From Bog-473 sp963755495 (GTDB lineage Bacteria > Actinomycetota > Acidimicrobiia > Acidimicrobiales > RAAP-2): 64,000 nt of DNA. Positions 27,496 through 38,247 of this stretch are shown here, one piece after another (position 1 is the stretch's first letter; each line of letters starts with the position of its first letter). A model generated the notes under the pieces. The model had not been told where the DNA came from. It made no database searches and saw only the letters and a list, made by a program, of their open reading frames with translations. Location of the stretch: the NCBI GenBank assembly GCA_963755495.1, contig CAVWJS010000002.1, forward strand, positions 62,001-126,000, given 5' to 3'. The translations under genes were made by a program, and so were the position numbers.

Positions 27496-29258
27496 CTACA
27501 GCTCGAGCAACACCATCGAGTGAGGAAGGGAATGCAACCCGACGCCTGCATCTGGCGTGCACTGGCTCGATGGCCCTCCCATCGGCCCGGAGCAGCCCCC
27601 GGCCCGCCAACCGGTCTCTGGTGCACCGACTCGACCGCCACCCACAGCTGGCGAGCGGTGACCCGGCTCGCGTCGTCCCCGTTGGATCAGCGGCTGACCT
27701 GGCGGGAGCCCGTCGGCGAGCTCTCCTGGCTGGCGCCCGGCGACGGCGGCGCCAAGCGGCGCGACGTCGATGCGTACCGGGACCGGCTCGGGCTCGAGCT
27801 CCTCGTGCCCGTCGCCGGGACGGGGCGCGGCGGGCACGGTGGAGTACTCGCCCTCGGCCGAACGGTGGACGATCACCGCCCGCTTGCGCTTGCCGATGCC
27901 CTGCACGCCCTGCATCTCCTTACAGATCCCGTAGGTCACGAAGCCGACGACGATCGGCACGGCGAAGGTCGAGGACGCGGAAGGCCCACAGCACGAAGTT
28001 GAGCGACACGTGGAAGTAGTTGGCCAGCACGTCGGTCGAACTGGCGGCGAACAGCGTGAAGAGCAGGCCGAGCATGGCCGCACCGGCCGCCGTGCGCTTG
28101 GGACGGTCACGGGGGCGGTCCAAGAGGTTGTGCAAGTCGTTGTCTCCGGTCAACCGGCGTTCGAGGGCGGGCCAGAGGAAGGCGATGTTGAAGATGAGGC
28201 CGGGGAAGATCACGGCGGGCAGGAACACCTCGAGGGGGATGGTATGTCCCCACCCGGCGAACTCCCACGACGGCATGATGCGCAGGGCCCCGTCCAGCCA
28301 GCCCATGTACCAGTCCGGTTGGACGGCGTAGGAGATCTTCGAGGGGTTGTACGAACCGAACTGCCAGATGGGGTTGATCTGGGCGAACGCGCCCAGGAGC
28401 GCCGTGGCGCCGGCCACCATGAAGAGGAAGCCGGTGGTCTTGGCCATGAAGGTGGGGAACATCGGCGATCCCACCACGTTGGTCTCGGTCCGTCCCTCGC
28501 CCTTGAACTGCGTGTGCTTCTGGCGCACCAGCAGCCCGAGGTGGGCGGCCAGGAGCCCGGTGATGACCAGGGGGATGATCAGGACGTGGATGATGTAGAA
28601 GCGACCTTCGATCGATCCGTTGCCCGGGAACTGGCCGCCCCACAAGAACGTGCCCAGGTAGCTGCCCACGAAGGGGATCGACTCGACGATGGAGTAGCCG
28701 ATGCGCAGGCCGGTGCCCGAGATGAGGTCGTCGGGCAGCGAGTAGCCGATGAACCCCTCGAGGATGGCCAGGATCAGCATGAGGGTGCCGATGGTCCAGT
28801 TGAGCTCGCGCGGCTTGCGGAAGGCCCCGGTGAAGAAGATGCGGGCCATGTGCACCACGATGGAGCCGACGAAGATGTCGGCCGCCCAGTGGTGCATCTG
28901 GCGCATCAGCAGGCCGCCCCGCACCCCGAAGGAGATGTTGACCGTCGACTCGTAGGCCTCGGAGACCGATCTGGCCCCGCGAGCGGCGCGTAGGTGCCGT
29001 GGTAGATGACCTGGGTGGTCGACGGCACGAAGTACAGGGCCAGGAAGACGCCGGTGGCCATCAGCACGACGAACGAGTACAGGGCGATCTCGCCCAGCAT
29101 GAAGGACCAGTGGTCGGGGAAGATCTTGTCCAGGAAGACCCGGCCGCCCTTGGCGACGCCCGAGGCGGTCGTCGAGCTCGTCGATCGATGTTGCCGACCC
29201 GGCCGTAGGGGCCGAGGGCCTGCTTCTTCGACTTCGCGGTGGGCAGGGCGGGGCTCAT
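27496..29258 (-). CDS. qcrB: Cytochrome bc1 complex cytochrome b subunit, frameshifted
   Basis: Quinol-oxidising cytochrome b of the bc1-aa3 supercomplex. The start MSPALPTAKSKKQALGPYGR follows AAGGAGAA and overlaps the qcrA stop. After frame changes near 29180: VAKGGRVFLDKIFPDHWSFM, then MRQMHHWAADIFVGSIVVHM with heme b His residues, GTFLWGGQFPGNGSIEGRFY, HVLIIPLVITGLLAAHLGLL, and QPDWYMGWLDGALRIMPSWE (the PDWY quinol-site motif). A further change near 28985 splits the N-terminal helices, and one near 27985 joins the cytosolic C-terminus (GICKEMQGVQGIGKRKRAVI, EGEYSTVPAAPRPGDGHEEL). The last 70 or so residues are unlike the family, so the true stop may be upstream of 27496. Confidence 0.9.
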
Positions 29259-30227
29259 GTCCCGTTCTCCTTCGTCGTGGTCCGCTCGTAGAAGCCGGGC
29301 CCGACGGCCTGGTCGTAGCCGCGCCTGCGCCCGCAGGGTCCCGTCGCTGTCGAAGTACAGCGGCAGCTGGGGCAGCGGGCGGGGGGCCGGGCCGAACTGG
29401 GGTACGGCCCCGTTGCGCACGTTGAACATCGACTGGTGGCAGGGGCAGACCAGCAGCTCGAGCTGCTGCTCGTAGAGGCCGACCGGGCAGCCGAGGTGGG
29501 TGCACACCTTGGAGTAGGCCACGTAGCCGGCGGGGGCCCAGCGTCTCCCGGCCCTTCGCCGTGACCAGGTTCGAGTCCTGGACCCGGATGAGCACCGTCT
29601 GGTCGACGGCCTGGCCGTAGCTGGCTGTTCTGCTGGCCGTGTGGGGTAGACGGTCATGATCCCGCCCACCACCAGGGTGCCCTTGCGTCACGCTGCCGCC
29701 CGTTGGAGTCCACCAGGAGCGACCCCTTGCGCCAGTCGGTGACGTCGAGCGAGTCGCCCGGGCAGCGGGCCGAGGGAGCGCAGGAGGGGGAAGAGGGCCA
29801 CGATCCCGAAGATCCCCGAACCGACGGCGAAGAGCCCGCCGAGCAGCTTGCGCCGCTTGACCACCACGGCCGACCGCTCGACCAGCGCGGCCGCCATCGA
29901 ATCCCGCTCTTCGGGCGAGGAGGCCAGCACGTGGCGCTCCTCGACGAAGGGCCCCTGGGGCATGAGGTACTTGCCCCAGGCCGTGAGCCCGAAGCCGAGC
30001 AGGAACAGGCCGGCGCCCACGGTGCCGCCGATGACCCAGGGGTTCCAGTTCTGCGTGTAGGCGGCGCCGAACCCGGCGATCAGCACGATGGCCACCACGA
30101 GGATGAGGGCGATGATCCCTCGGCCCGGTGGGGTTCTTGGCCGCGTCGCCGAGGTGGGGGTCGCTCAGCGTGGCGATCGGCATCGGGCACCTTGGTCCGC
30201 GACGGCTCGTGTTCCGTCGTCGCTCAC
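29255..30227 (-). CDS. qcrA: Cytochrome bc1 complex Rieske iron-sulfur subunit, frameshifted
   Basis: Rieske [2Fe-2S] subunit with the cluster motifs VCTHLGCPVGLYEQQLELLV and CPCHQSMFNVRNGAV. The N-terminal membrane part is typical of the large actinobacterial form (VVAIVLIAGFGAAYTQNWNP; VIGGTVGAGLFLLGFGLTAW; a third helix at KLLGGLFAVGSGIFGIVALF). The C-terminus QAVGPGFYERTTTKENGT is read in the frame that ends at 29255. Several frame changes (near 30120, 29740, 29640, 29540, 29320). The GTG start at 30227 overlaps the qcrC stop. Confidence 0.9.
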
Positions 30228-31186
30228 GAGCGCTCACCGATCCAGAAGCAGATGAGGGCCAGGCCGCCGACACCGAGCAGGAGGGCGATGAAGCCCTCGG
30301 CCACCGGCCCCACGCCTCCGAGGCCGGCGCCGCCGGGGTTCGTCGGGTGCTGGATCTTCTCGGTCACGTAGGCCACCACGTCACGGACCTGGGCGTCGCT
30401 CAGGTTGCCCGAGAAACGGGGCATGTTGGCCGGCCCGATCCGCAGGGCCTCGGCCACCTGCTGGGCGGTGACCTGCTTGTTCTGCAGCGAAGGGGCGTTG
30501 GTGCCGAAGGCCAGCGCATCGCCGGCGCCGGTGATGGTGTGGCACGCCGCGCAGTTCAACGGGAAGAGGTCGGCGCCGTCGGCCAGAGTTGGCCCCCTTC
30601 AGGTTCGGAGTGGGCACCGCAGGCACCGAGGGGTCGAGCGAGTTGATGTACGCCGCCACCTCGCAGCGCCTGCTTGTCGGTGAGCCGGGGCGGCTTGCGC
30701 TCGGCCTCGACGGCCGCGACGTCGGTGGCCGGCATGCGGCCGGTGGTGATCCAGAAGTCGACGGTGGCCGCACCGACGCCCTGCAGGTTGGGGCCGATCG
30801 TGGCCTGCCCCCGTCGGGTGAGACGCCGTTGGCCTCGGACCCGTGGCAGCTCGAGCAGGTCTGGTCGAACAGGAGCTTGCCCGCGGCGACGTAGGACGCG
30901 GGCGGGTTGGTGTAGGTGATGGCGCTGTCGCCGTAGCGGATGAGCATCGCCGTCGAAGCAGACGAGCTTGGTGCTGGCGAAGGGGTTCCCGGTGTTGTGC
31001 GACCGTGGCTGACGCCCTTGAGGTTGACGGAGCCGCACGCCTTGACCGAGGCGTCACGCTCTGCGCCTTGCGTCGTCGACGCCTGGGCGCTACTCCGGGG
31101 AAGACGAGCGCCAGCGTGCCCAGTGCCGCGATGGCCAGAAGGCCTCCCGGCAAGAGGAACTGTGGTGCGGAACGAGCGTCGTGCAT
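30224..31186 (-). CDS. qcrC: Cytochrome bc1 complex diheme cytochrome c subunit, frameshifted
   Basis: Diheme c-type cytochrome linking bc1 to oxidase, as in actinobacterial supercomplexes that lack soluble cytochrome c. The N-terminal signal/anchor is APQFLLPGGLLAIAALGTLA; heme motif 1 is DQTCSSCHGSEANGVSP (CxxCH), heme motif 2 is NCAACHTITGAGDALAFG (CxxCH). Axial Met candidates are GRMPATD and ANMPRFSGNLSD. A C-terminal anchor (GFIALLLGVGGLALICFWIG) ends the protein. Frame changes fall near 31090, 30980, 30810, 30670 and 30590. Immediately follows ctaE and precedes qcrA with overlapping stop and start. Confidence 0.9.
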
Positions 31187-31210
31187 GTCGTGCGTGGGAT
31201 CCCGACATGT

Positions 31211-31816
31211 CTATTTCAGGAAGAACAGGCAACTGAAGAGCCCGATCCAGACGATGTCGACGAAGTGCCAGTAGTAACTGACCCCCTGCACGGCGGAGAG
31301 CTCGCCGGGGTCGCCTCCGGCATCACCTTTCATTCGACCGAGGAGGAAGACCATGGCGACCAGGCCGAGGAACACATGGAGGCCGTGGAGGCCCGTCATG
31401 ATGAAGAAGAGCGAGCCGTAGGAGTTCGTGTTCCAGCGGGTGGTGATGAAGAGCCACTCGGTCGCCTGGTTGGCGAGGAACGCGACGCCCAGGATGAACG
31501 TCGCCACGATCCAGCGGCGGGCGGACTTGCGGTTCCGCCACTCGACCTGGTGGACGGCATACTGCATGGTGAAGCTCGACGAGACGAGCACCAGGGTGAA
31601 GATGATGCCCCGGATGGTGTCGAGGTGGGTTCCCGGCGGCGGCCAGACCCCTCCGGCGGCGTTGGCCCGCAGGGTGAAGAAGGCGGCGAACAGGCCGCTG
31701 AAGAACATCAGCTCCGAGCCGAGCCAGATCATGACGCCCACCGCCAGCATGGGCGGGCGATCGTGAACGATCTTGCCTGTTGGCACTGGGTGGTCGACCG
31801 AAACCGCCTGGGTCAC
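31211..31816 (-). CDS. ctaE: Cytochrome c oxidase subunit III
   Basis: Seven-helix subunit of 201 residues, the only intact gene in this respiratory block. Family motifs: VGVMIWLGSELMFFSGLFAA, GLHGLHVFLGLVAMVFLLGR and the end SYYWHFVDIVWIGLFSCLFF, which matches the COX3 C-terminus. First gene of the leftward ctaE-qcrC-qcrA-qcrB operon. The length is that of the short actinobacterial form. Confidence 0.93.
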   Translation of the reverse strand: MTQAVSVDHPVPTGKIVHDRPPMLAVGVMIWLGSELMFFSGLFAAFFTLRANAAGGVWPPPGTHLDTIRGIIFTLVLVSSSFTMQYAVHQVEWRNRKSARRWIVATFILGVAFLANQATEWLFITTRWNTNSYGSLFFIMTGLHGLHVFLGLVAMVFLLGRMKGDAGGDPGELSAVQGVSYYWHFVDIVWIGLFSCLFFLK

Positions 31817-31892
31817 AGCGCAATTTCTAGTCGACCGGAGCGCTCACGCGCCAACAAGCAGGTGACAGCGTTTTCCGTTCAGTCGCTGGGCG

Positions 31893-34330
31893 TCACGCTG
31901 GGTCAACTCTCGGGCCCGAGAGCGCGACGGGCAATGGTTCGGCGTGGACGACGGCCAGCCGGCGTGTGGGCCGGGTCAGGGCCACATAGAGGGTGCGCAG
32001 CCCCCTCGTGGTCGCCACGGGCGGTCTCTCGCCGGCGACGTCCTCGCCGACGGCCGCCACCAGAGCCGGCTCGACCACGACCACGGCATCGAACTCGAGG
32101 CCGTTCGTCTCGTCGGCCGGGAGGAGCACGAGGCCGGCGGCCAACCCCTCGCCCGACGGATCACGCGGATCGGTCGGGATAGAGGCCGGCATCGGAGAGG
32201 GCGCGGGCCAGCTCGGGCAGCATCACGGCGGGGCCGAGCACCGCCACCCGACCCGGGGCGACCGCAGCCACCTCCTCCCGGGTGGCCTGGGCCACGGCGG
32301 CGGCCAGGCCGGCCCGTGAGGCCTCGATGATGCGGGGGGAGAACCCCGACTGGCGGACCGGACGGGGCGGCGTGATCGCCGGGGCGGCCACGGCCAGCAC
32401 CTTGGCTGCCACCGCGATCACCTCGGCCGGCGTGCGATAGCTCACCGTGAGCTCGACCAGGCGGGTCGACGCGTTGCGGGCTCAGGTGCCGGGTGACGTC
32501 GTCCCAGCTCTCGGGCGCCCAGGGCCCGGTCGCCTGGGCGATGTCGCCGACGACGGTCATCGATCCCGACAGGGAGCGGCGGGCCAGCATGCGGAGCTGC
32601 ATCGGGGAGAGGTCCTGCACCTCGTCGACCACGATGTGGCCGAACGACCGCACGTCGTCATCGGGTCCGATGAACGGCCCCGCGGTCGGGCACCGGCGAC
32701 GCGGCCAGGCCCTGGGGCCAGAAACCCACCTCCTGCGCATTCCCCTCTTCGGCGCGGCCCGGCGCGGCCCCGGTTCGGACGGGCGCCCTCCCCGCCGCGG
32801 GCCGAGGAGCGTGCGCGCCTCGTCGATCAGCGCGGCATCGGCCACGGTCCACGGCACCTCGTCGAGCGAGCGGCTCCGGGGTCGGTAGAGGCGCTGGATC
32901 GCCTCGGGGCTGAAGATGTCCTGCCCGGCCGCCGCCAGCAGGGGGCGGGCGCCCAGGAGATCGTGCAGCAGCTCATGAGGGGAGAGGCGGGGCCACATGC
33001 GGTCCAACGCCTCGGCCACCTGCGGGGTGCGCCGCAGGCGGCGGGCCAGATCGGCCTGCTCCTCGGCAGCTGGGCCCGTCGTCGTCGAGCTTCTCGATCC
33101 CCCGGGTCAGACGGGAGCGGTAGTCGTCGGACAGGGCGCGCAGGACGTGCGCCTCGACGAAACGTCGGCGCACGTTGTGGGTTCCGGGGCGTCGCCGTGC
33201 CAGGGCGATGATCTCCTCGGTGGTGTGGGCCCGGAGGCGCAGTACCCCGGCACCGAAGGGAACCTCGACGTCTTGGCGGAGCGGGCGCTGGCGGGTCCGC
33301 ACGGCCCGCCCCAGCACCTTGACCATGCGCACATCGCCCTTGAGCTTGGCCACCGCCGGGTCGTCCGGTGCCGCGTACCCGGATTTCGGGCACGAGACCG
33401 GCCACGGTCGAGAGGCTTACGCCGGTCTCGCCCAATGACGGGAGCACCTGCTCGATGTAGCGCAGGAAGAGAGGGTTGGGGCCGACGACGAGCACCCCTT
33501 GGCGCTCCAGCGGGAAGCGGTGCGTATAGAGAAGGTAGGCGGCGCGGTGCAGGGCAACCGCGGTCTTTCCGGTGCCCGGGCCACCCTGGACCACCAGCAC
33601 CCCGCTCAGCGGCGAGCGGATGATCTCGTCCTGCTCCCTCTGGATGGTGCCGATGATGTCGCCCATGTGGCCCGGTTCGGGCCTGGCCGAGGGCCGAGAG
33701 CAGGGCTCCGGGGCCGCCCAGCACCATGCCCTCTGAGAGCAGGCGCTCGCCCGAGGCATCCCCGTCCGCCGGCCGCGGCGGGAGAGACCGGGAGCAGCGG
33801 GGCACCGGGCGCCCGCGAAGGGTCGACGAAGTACTCGTCCTCCAATCCGAGCACGGTGCGGCCGCGCACGGCCAGGTGCCGGCGGCGGGCCAGTCCCTGG
33901 GGGTCGAGTCCGGTAGCCCGGTAGAACGGCTCGGCCACCGGCGCCCGCCAGTCGACGACCAGAGGCTCGTGATCGGGACCGGAGACGGCCAGGCGCCCGA
34001 TGTGGAACGACTCCCCGAGTAAGGGTCGGGGTGCGGCGGGGTCGGCGCTCTCGGGACCGGCGCGTCTCGGGTTCAGCGCTCTCGGGATCGGCGAAATCGA
34101 TCGATGCGGCCGAAGTAGAGGGCCTGGTCCCCGATGTCGAGCTGTTCCAGGCGGGCCAGGCTCGTGCGCACCACGATGTCGCGCTCGGTGCGCGACTGGA
34201 AGGTGCCCCCCTTTCCCAGGTCGAGCACGCCCTGGAGCATCTGGCGTGCCTCCCCGCGCATGGCCTCGAGACCATCGTGGGCGCGATTGAGGAACTCCTG
34301 CTCATCCTCCAGATCGGGATGGTCCGGCAC
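31893..34330 (-). CDS. HelD-like UvrD-family ATPase, frameshifted
   Basis: Superfamily 1 ATPase related to HelD, which frees RNA polymerase from stalled complexes. The N-terminal coiled region has RAHDGLEAMRGEARQMLQGV, then LVVDWRAPVAEPFYRATGLD, a motif shared by HelD proteins. Walker A is VVQGGPGTGKTAVALHRAAY, Walker B VVDEVQDLSPMQLRMLARRS, motif III MTVVGDIAQATGPWAPESWD, and the C-terminal motifs are ETNGLEFDAVVVVEP and TRGLRTLYVALTRPTRRLAV. At least six frame changes. GTG start at 34330. DNA-helicase activity is less likely than polymerase recycling, given the architecture. Confidence 0.82.
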
Positions 34331-34419
34331 GGCGCCCCTCTCTCCCCCCGCCTCTCAGGGAAACGGTTCAGTTTAGGCGACTGGCTACGACCCGGTGAAC
34401 GCAGCGGGCGCCGCCTACG

Positions 34420-34751
34420 ATGAGCCGCATGCTGATTTCGACCATGAACGACGTGCCGGGCTACCGGGTCAGTGCGGTGCTCGGTGAAGTTTTCGGCCTC
34501 ACGGTGCGCTCTCGCAACATCGGGTCGCAGTTCGGGCCGGCTTCAAGTCCCTGGCCGGCGGCGAGCTCAAGGGAATGACGAAGAACCTGCAGCTCAGCAG
34601 GGAGGAAGTGGTCGGGCGCATGGTGGCCGAAGCGGAGGCCAAGGGCGGCAACGCGGTGCTCGCCATGCGCTTCGACACGTCGGAGATGGGTGGCAACTGG
34701 ACCGAAATCTGTGCCTACGGCACGGCGGTCGTCATAGAGCCACTCGGGTGA
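34420..34751 (+). CDS. YbjQ/UPF0145 family protein, one frameshift
   Basis: Small protein of about 109 residues: ISTMNDVPGYRVSAVLGEVF, GLTVRSRNIG, then after a frame change near 34535 FKSLAGGELKGMTKNLQLSR and AEAKGGNAVLAMRFDTSEMG. This is the whole YbjQ (heavy-metal-binding-like, pentameric) domain. Function is unknown despite the family name. ATG 34420 is divergent from the helicase gene. Its stop leads straight into the hemE upstream region. Confidence 0.8.
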
Positions 34752-34781
34752 GCCCCGGAGGCGGCCGCCGACACGGACCTC

Positions 34782-35810
34782 GTGCGTGCCTGCTTCCGCC
34801 AGCCGGTGTCGCGCACCCCGGTGTGGTTCATGCGCCAGGCCGGACGGTCCCTTCCCGAGTACCGCGCCGCCCGCGGCACCGGATCGATCCTCACCGCCAT
34901 CGCCGACGCGCCGCTGGCTGCCGAGCTGACGCTGCAGCCCGTTCGCCGCTACGGGGTGGACGCCGCCATTCTTTTCTCCGACATCGTGGTGCCGGTCCAC
35001 GCCATCGGGTTCGGCGTCGACGTCGAGCCGGGCAAGGGGCCCGTGGTGGCCAGCCGTTTCGCAGCGCGGCCGACCTCCCCCGCCTGCGCCCGCTCGAGCC
35101 CGCGCTCGATACGCCGTACGTCCTCGACGCTGTCCGCCTCGTCGCACAGGAGCTCGCCGGGAGCGGCGTGGCCCTCATCGGCTTTGCCGGCGCCCCCTTC
35201 ACCGTGGCCAGCTACCTGATCGAGGGCGGGCCCTCCCGGACCTTCACCAAGGTGAAGTCGCTCATGCACGGCGACCCGCGCTCTGGGGTCAGCTCATGGA
35301 GCGCCTGGCCGCCATGTCGGTGGCCTTCCTCCGCGCCCAGATCGAGGCCGGCGTGCAGGCCGTCCAGCTCTTCGACAGCTGGGCCGGCTGCCTCTCTCCC
35401 GACGAGTACCGGCGCTTCGTCCTGCCGACGACCCAGGCGGTGCTCGAGGGGGATCGCCGATCTCGGCGTGCCGACCATCCTCTTCGGCGTGGGCACCGGG
35501 TGAGCTGCTGGGCCTGATGGCCACGGCCGGCGCGGACGTGATCGGCGTGGACTGGCGGGTGCCGCTCGACGTGGCCCGTGCCCGGGTCGGGCCCGACCAC
35601 GCCGTGCAGGGCAACCTGGATCCTGCCCTGTGCGTGGCCCCCTGGCCCGTCGTCGAGGCCGCGGCCCGCCAGGTGATGGCCGACGGCGCAGCCGACGGGA
35701 GCGGCACCGGCCACATCTTCAACCTCGGCCACGGCGTCCTCCCCGAAGCCGACATCGGCATCCTCGGCGCCGTGGTCGACCTCGTGCATGCCGAGAGTGT
35801 GCGACGATGA
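34782..35810 (+). CDS. hemE: Uroporphyrinogen decarboxylase, frameshifted
   Basis: Converts uroporphyrinogen III to coproporphyrinogen III. Diagnostic N-terminus RTPVWFMRQAGRSLPEYRAA (substrate-binding Arg), then ILFSDIVVPVHAIGFGVDVE, VALIGFAGAPFTVASYLIEG, LFDSWAGCLSPDEYRRFVLP, and VQGNLDPALCV with GHIFNLGHGVLPEADIGILG at the end. Frame changes near 35070, 35285, 35455 and 35500. GTG 34782 is the first start in frame after the preceding stop. First gene of hemE-hemH-hemY. Confidence 0.92.
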
Positions 35811-35823
35811 GACCGGAGCGCGC

Positions 35824-36771
35824 ATGACCGGTCGCGTCGGTGTGCTCGTCATGGCGCACGGCACGCCGCAACGCACCGAGGACATCGCGCCCTTCTACAC
35901 CCGGATCCGCCGTGGGCGGCCGCCCACGCCCGAGCAGCTGGCCGACTTGGAGCGGCGCTACGCCGCCATCGGCGGGCTCTCGCCGCTCACCGAGCGCGCA
36001 CCGAGGCCCAGGTGGACGCCGTGCGCGCCGAGCTGGAGCGGCGCGCTCCCGGCCGCTACGTCGTGGCCTACGGGGCCAAGCACGCCGATCCCCTCATCGA
36101 AGAGGGCGCCGCCGAGTTAGTTGCAGAGCCGGCGTGGACGAGCGTCATCGGCCTCGTGCTGACCCCCCACGGCTCTTCCATGGGCTCACGGGAGTACCTC
36201 ACACGAGCAGAGGCGGCGCTGGCCGGGACCGTGCCCCTTCCGTGCCGTGCCCCCCTGGTACGCCGAGCCGGACCTGGTCAGGCTCTTGGCCGAGCGGGTC
36301 GACGACGCCCTCGCTCGCGCATTGGGGCCGGCGATGAGCCAGAGCCGCTACCCGGTGATCTTCACCGCCCACTCGTTGCCCGAGCGCGTGTCCGCGACAC
36401 GGGCGACACCTACCCCGAGCAAGTTCAGGAGTCGGCCGACCTGGTGGCAGCGCGGCCGGCCTCGACCGCTGGCAGGTGGCCTGGCAGAGCGCCGGGCGCA
36501 CGCCCGAGCCCTGGCTCGGCCCCGACATCCGTGACGTGGTGCGCAGATGGCTGGCCGACAGGTCGGCGGGAGTCGACGGCGTCGTGGTGCTGCCCGATCG
36601 GCTTCGTGACCGATCACCTCGAAGTGCTCTACGACCTCGACGTGGAGCTGGCCGCCGTGGCACCGGAGGTCGGACCTGCCCCTCGCCCGCACCGCCTCGC
36701 TCAACGACGATCCACGCTTCATCGGCGTCCTGGCCGACGTGGTCAGCGCCGCCGAAGCGCGTCAGGACTGA
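35824..36771 (+). CDS. hemH: Ferrochelatase (probably coproporphyrin III ferrochelatase), frameshifted
   Basis: Inserts ferrous iron into the porphyrin. Visible blocks: GRVGVLVMAHGTPQRTEDIA, PPTPEQLADLERRYAAIGGL with SPLT, VIGLVLTPHGSSMGSREYL, PVIFTAHSLPERV (catalytic His region), DTYPEQVQESADLVA, WQVAWQSAGRTPEPWLGPDI and IGFVTDHLEVLYDLDVE. Every block sits in its expected order but in shifting frames (breaks near 36000, 36235, 36400, 36465, 36595 and 36670). It starts 14 bases after hemE. In actinobacteria this enzyme normally acts on coproporphyrin (CpfC). Confidence 0.9.
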
Positions 36772-36778
36772 AGCGACC

Positions 36779-38247
36779 GTGCGACGTGTGGTGGTCGTCG
36801 GCGGCGGCATCAGTGGGCTGGCCGCGGCCTGGGAGCTACGGGTGGCGCCGATGGCCCCGCGGCCGGGCCGACGCCGATGCCATGCCACCCGCGTGGTCGT
36901 GCTGGAGTCGTCGCCCCGGCTGGGCGGTGCGCTCGACAGCGTGCCGTTCGGCGGTCGCATCATCGACACGGGTCCCGACGGCTTTCTCGGGCGCCGGCCC
37001 GAGGCACTCGACCTCTGCCGCGAGATCGGCCTGGGCGACGCACTGGTCCCGATCGCCCATGGTGGCGCCGGCGTGTGGGCCCGCGGCAGGGTGCGCCCCC
37101 TGCCCGAGGGCCTGGCGCTGGGCATCCCGATCCGCTTCTGGCCGGCGGCCCGATCGGGCATCCTCGGGCTGCGCGGCAACATCGCCCTGGCCCGCGACGC
37201 GCTGGCCGCCCCGGCCCGACGTCCGCGGGCCCATCGGCGACCGCTCCATCGGCCCACTGGTGTCCCGCAAGCTGGGCCGACGGGTGGCCGACCGGTTGGT
37301 GGACCCGCTCATCGGCGGCATCCACGCCGGTTCGGTGGACGACATGTCGGCCGCGGCCACCTATCCCCCGCTCCTCGCCGCGGCACAGAAGCGGGGCAGC
37401 CTGATGCGCGCACTGCGTGCCGAGATCCCCGTGCCGTCGGACGATCCACCGCCGCTGTTCTGGGCCGTCGAGGCGGCATGGCGTCTCTGGTCGAACGATT
37501 GCGCACCGCGCTCATCGCTCGTGGTGTGGAGATCCGCTGCAGTGCGCCGGTCGATCGCCTCGAGCGACTGGAATCCATCGGGGGCCGCACGGCGCGCTGG
37601 AACGTGAGACGAGCGGACCCGACGCCGGGGAGGACAAGTACCGCCATAGCAGCGAGGCCGACGCGGTGGTGCTCGCCGTGCCGGCCCCGGCGGCCGCCCA
37701 ACTGCTGCGGCCCCACGACGACGAGGCGGCGGGGCTGCTCGCCAACATCGCCTATGCCTCGGTCACCCTCGTCACCTTCCGCGTCCGCGCCGACGCGTTG
37801 CCGACCCCGCTCGCCGGCACCGGGTTCCTGGTGCCGCGCCGGAGCCCGGCCCCGCGCGGCCAGGAGAGCTGGGCGGTGACGGCGTGCACCTATCTCTCGC
37901 AGAAGTGGCCGCACCTGGCCGCCGAGGGCGAGGTCCTCCTACGGGCCTCGGTGGGCCGCTTCGGCGATGACCGCGCCGACTCGTGGAGCGACGAGGAGCT
38001 CGTGGACCGCGCATGGCGTGAGCTCGGGCTGCTCATCGGGCCCTTGGGGGACCCGCTGGAGTCGATGGTGGCCCGGTGGCCCGGGGCCTTCCCCCAGTAC
38101 CGGGTGCACCATCTGATGCGCACGGCGGGGATTGAGGCGGCGGTGGCGCGGCTCGGCGGCATCGCCGTGGCCGGCGCGGCCTACCGGGGCGTGGGGATCC
38201 CGGCCTGCATCGCCAGCGGGAGGGCGGCGGCCCAGGCCGTCTCGTGA
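36779..38247 (+). CDS. hemY: Coproporphyrinogen/protoporphyrinogen oxidase (HemY/CgoX type), frameshifted
   Basis: FAD-dependent oxidase of porphyrinogens. Dinucleotide motif RRVVVVGGGISGLAAAWELR at the N-terminus, then VVVLESSPRLGGALDSVPFG, IDTGPDGFLGRRPEALDLCR, LVDPLIGGIHAGSVDDMSAA and the C-terminal FAD motif GIAVAGAAYRGVGIPACIAS. Frame changes near 36850, 37215, 37480 and 37600. GTG 36779 is 7 bases after the hemH stop. In the coproporphyrin-dependent route this is the oxidase acting before the ferrochelatase. Confidence 0.9.

Noticed and set aside
28010..28993. 327-residue plus-strand frame opposite qcrB
   Set aside because: Antisense shadow with Val/Glu/Gly/Asp bias and no recognisable motif.
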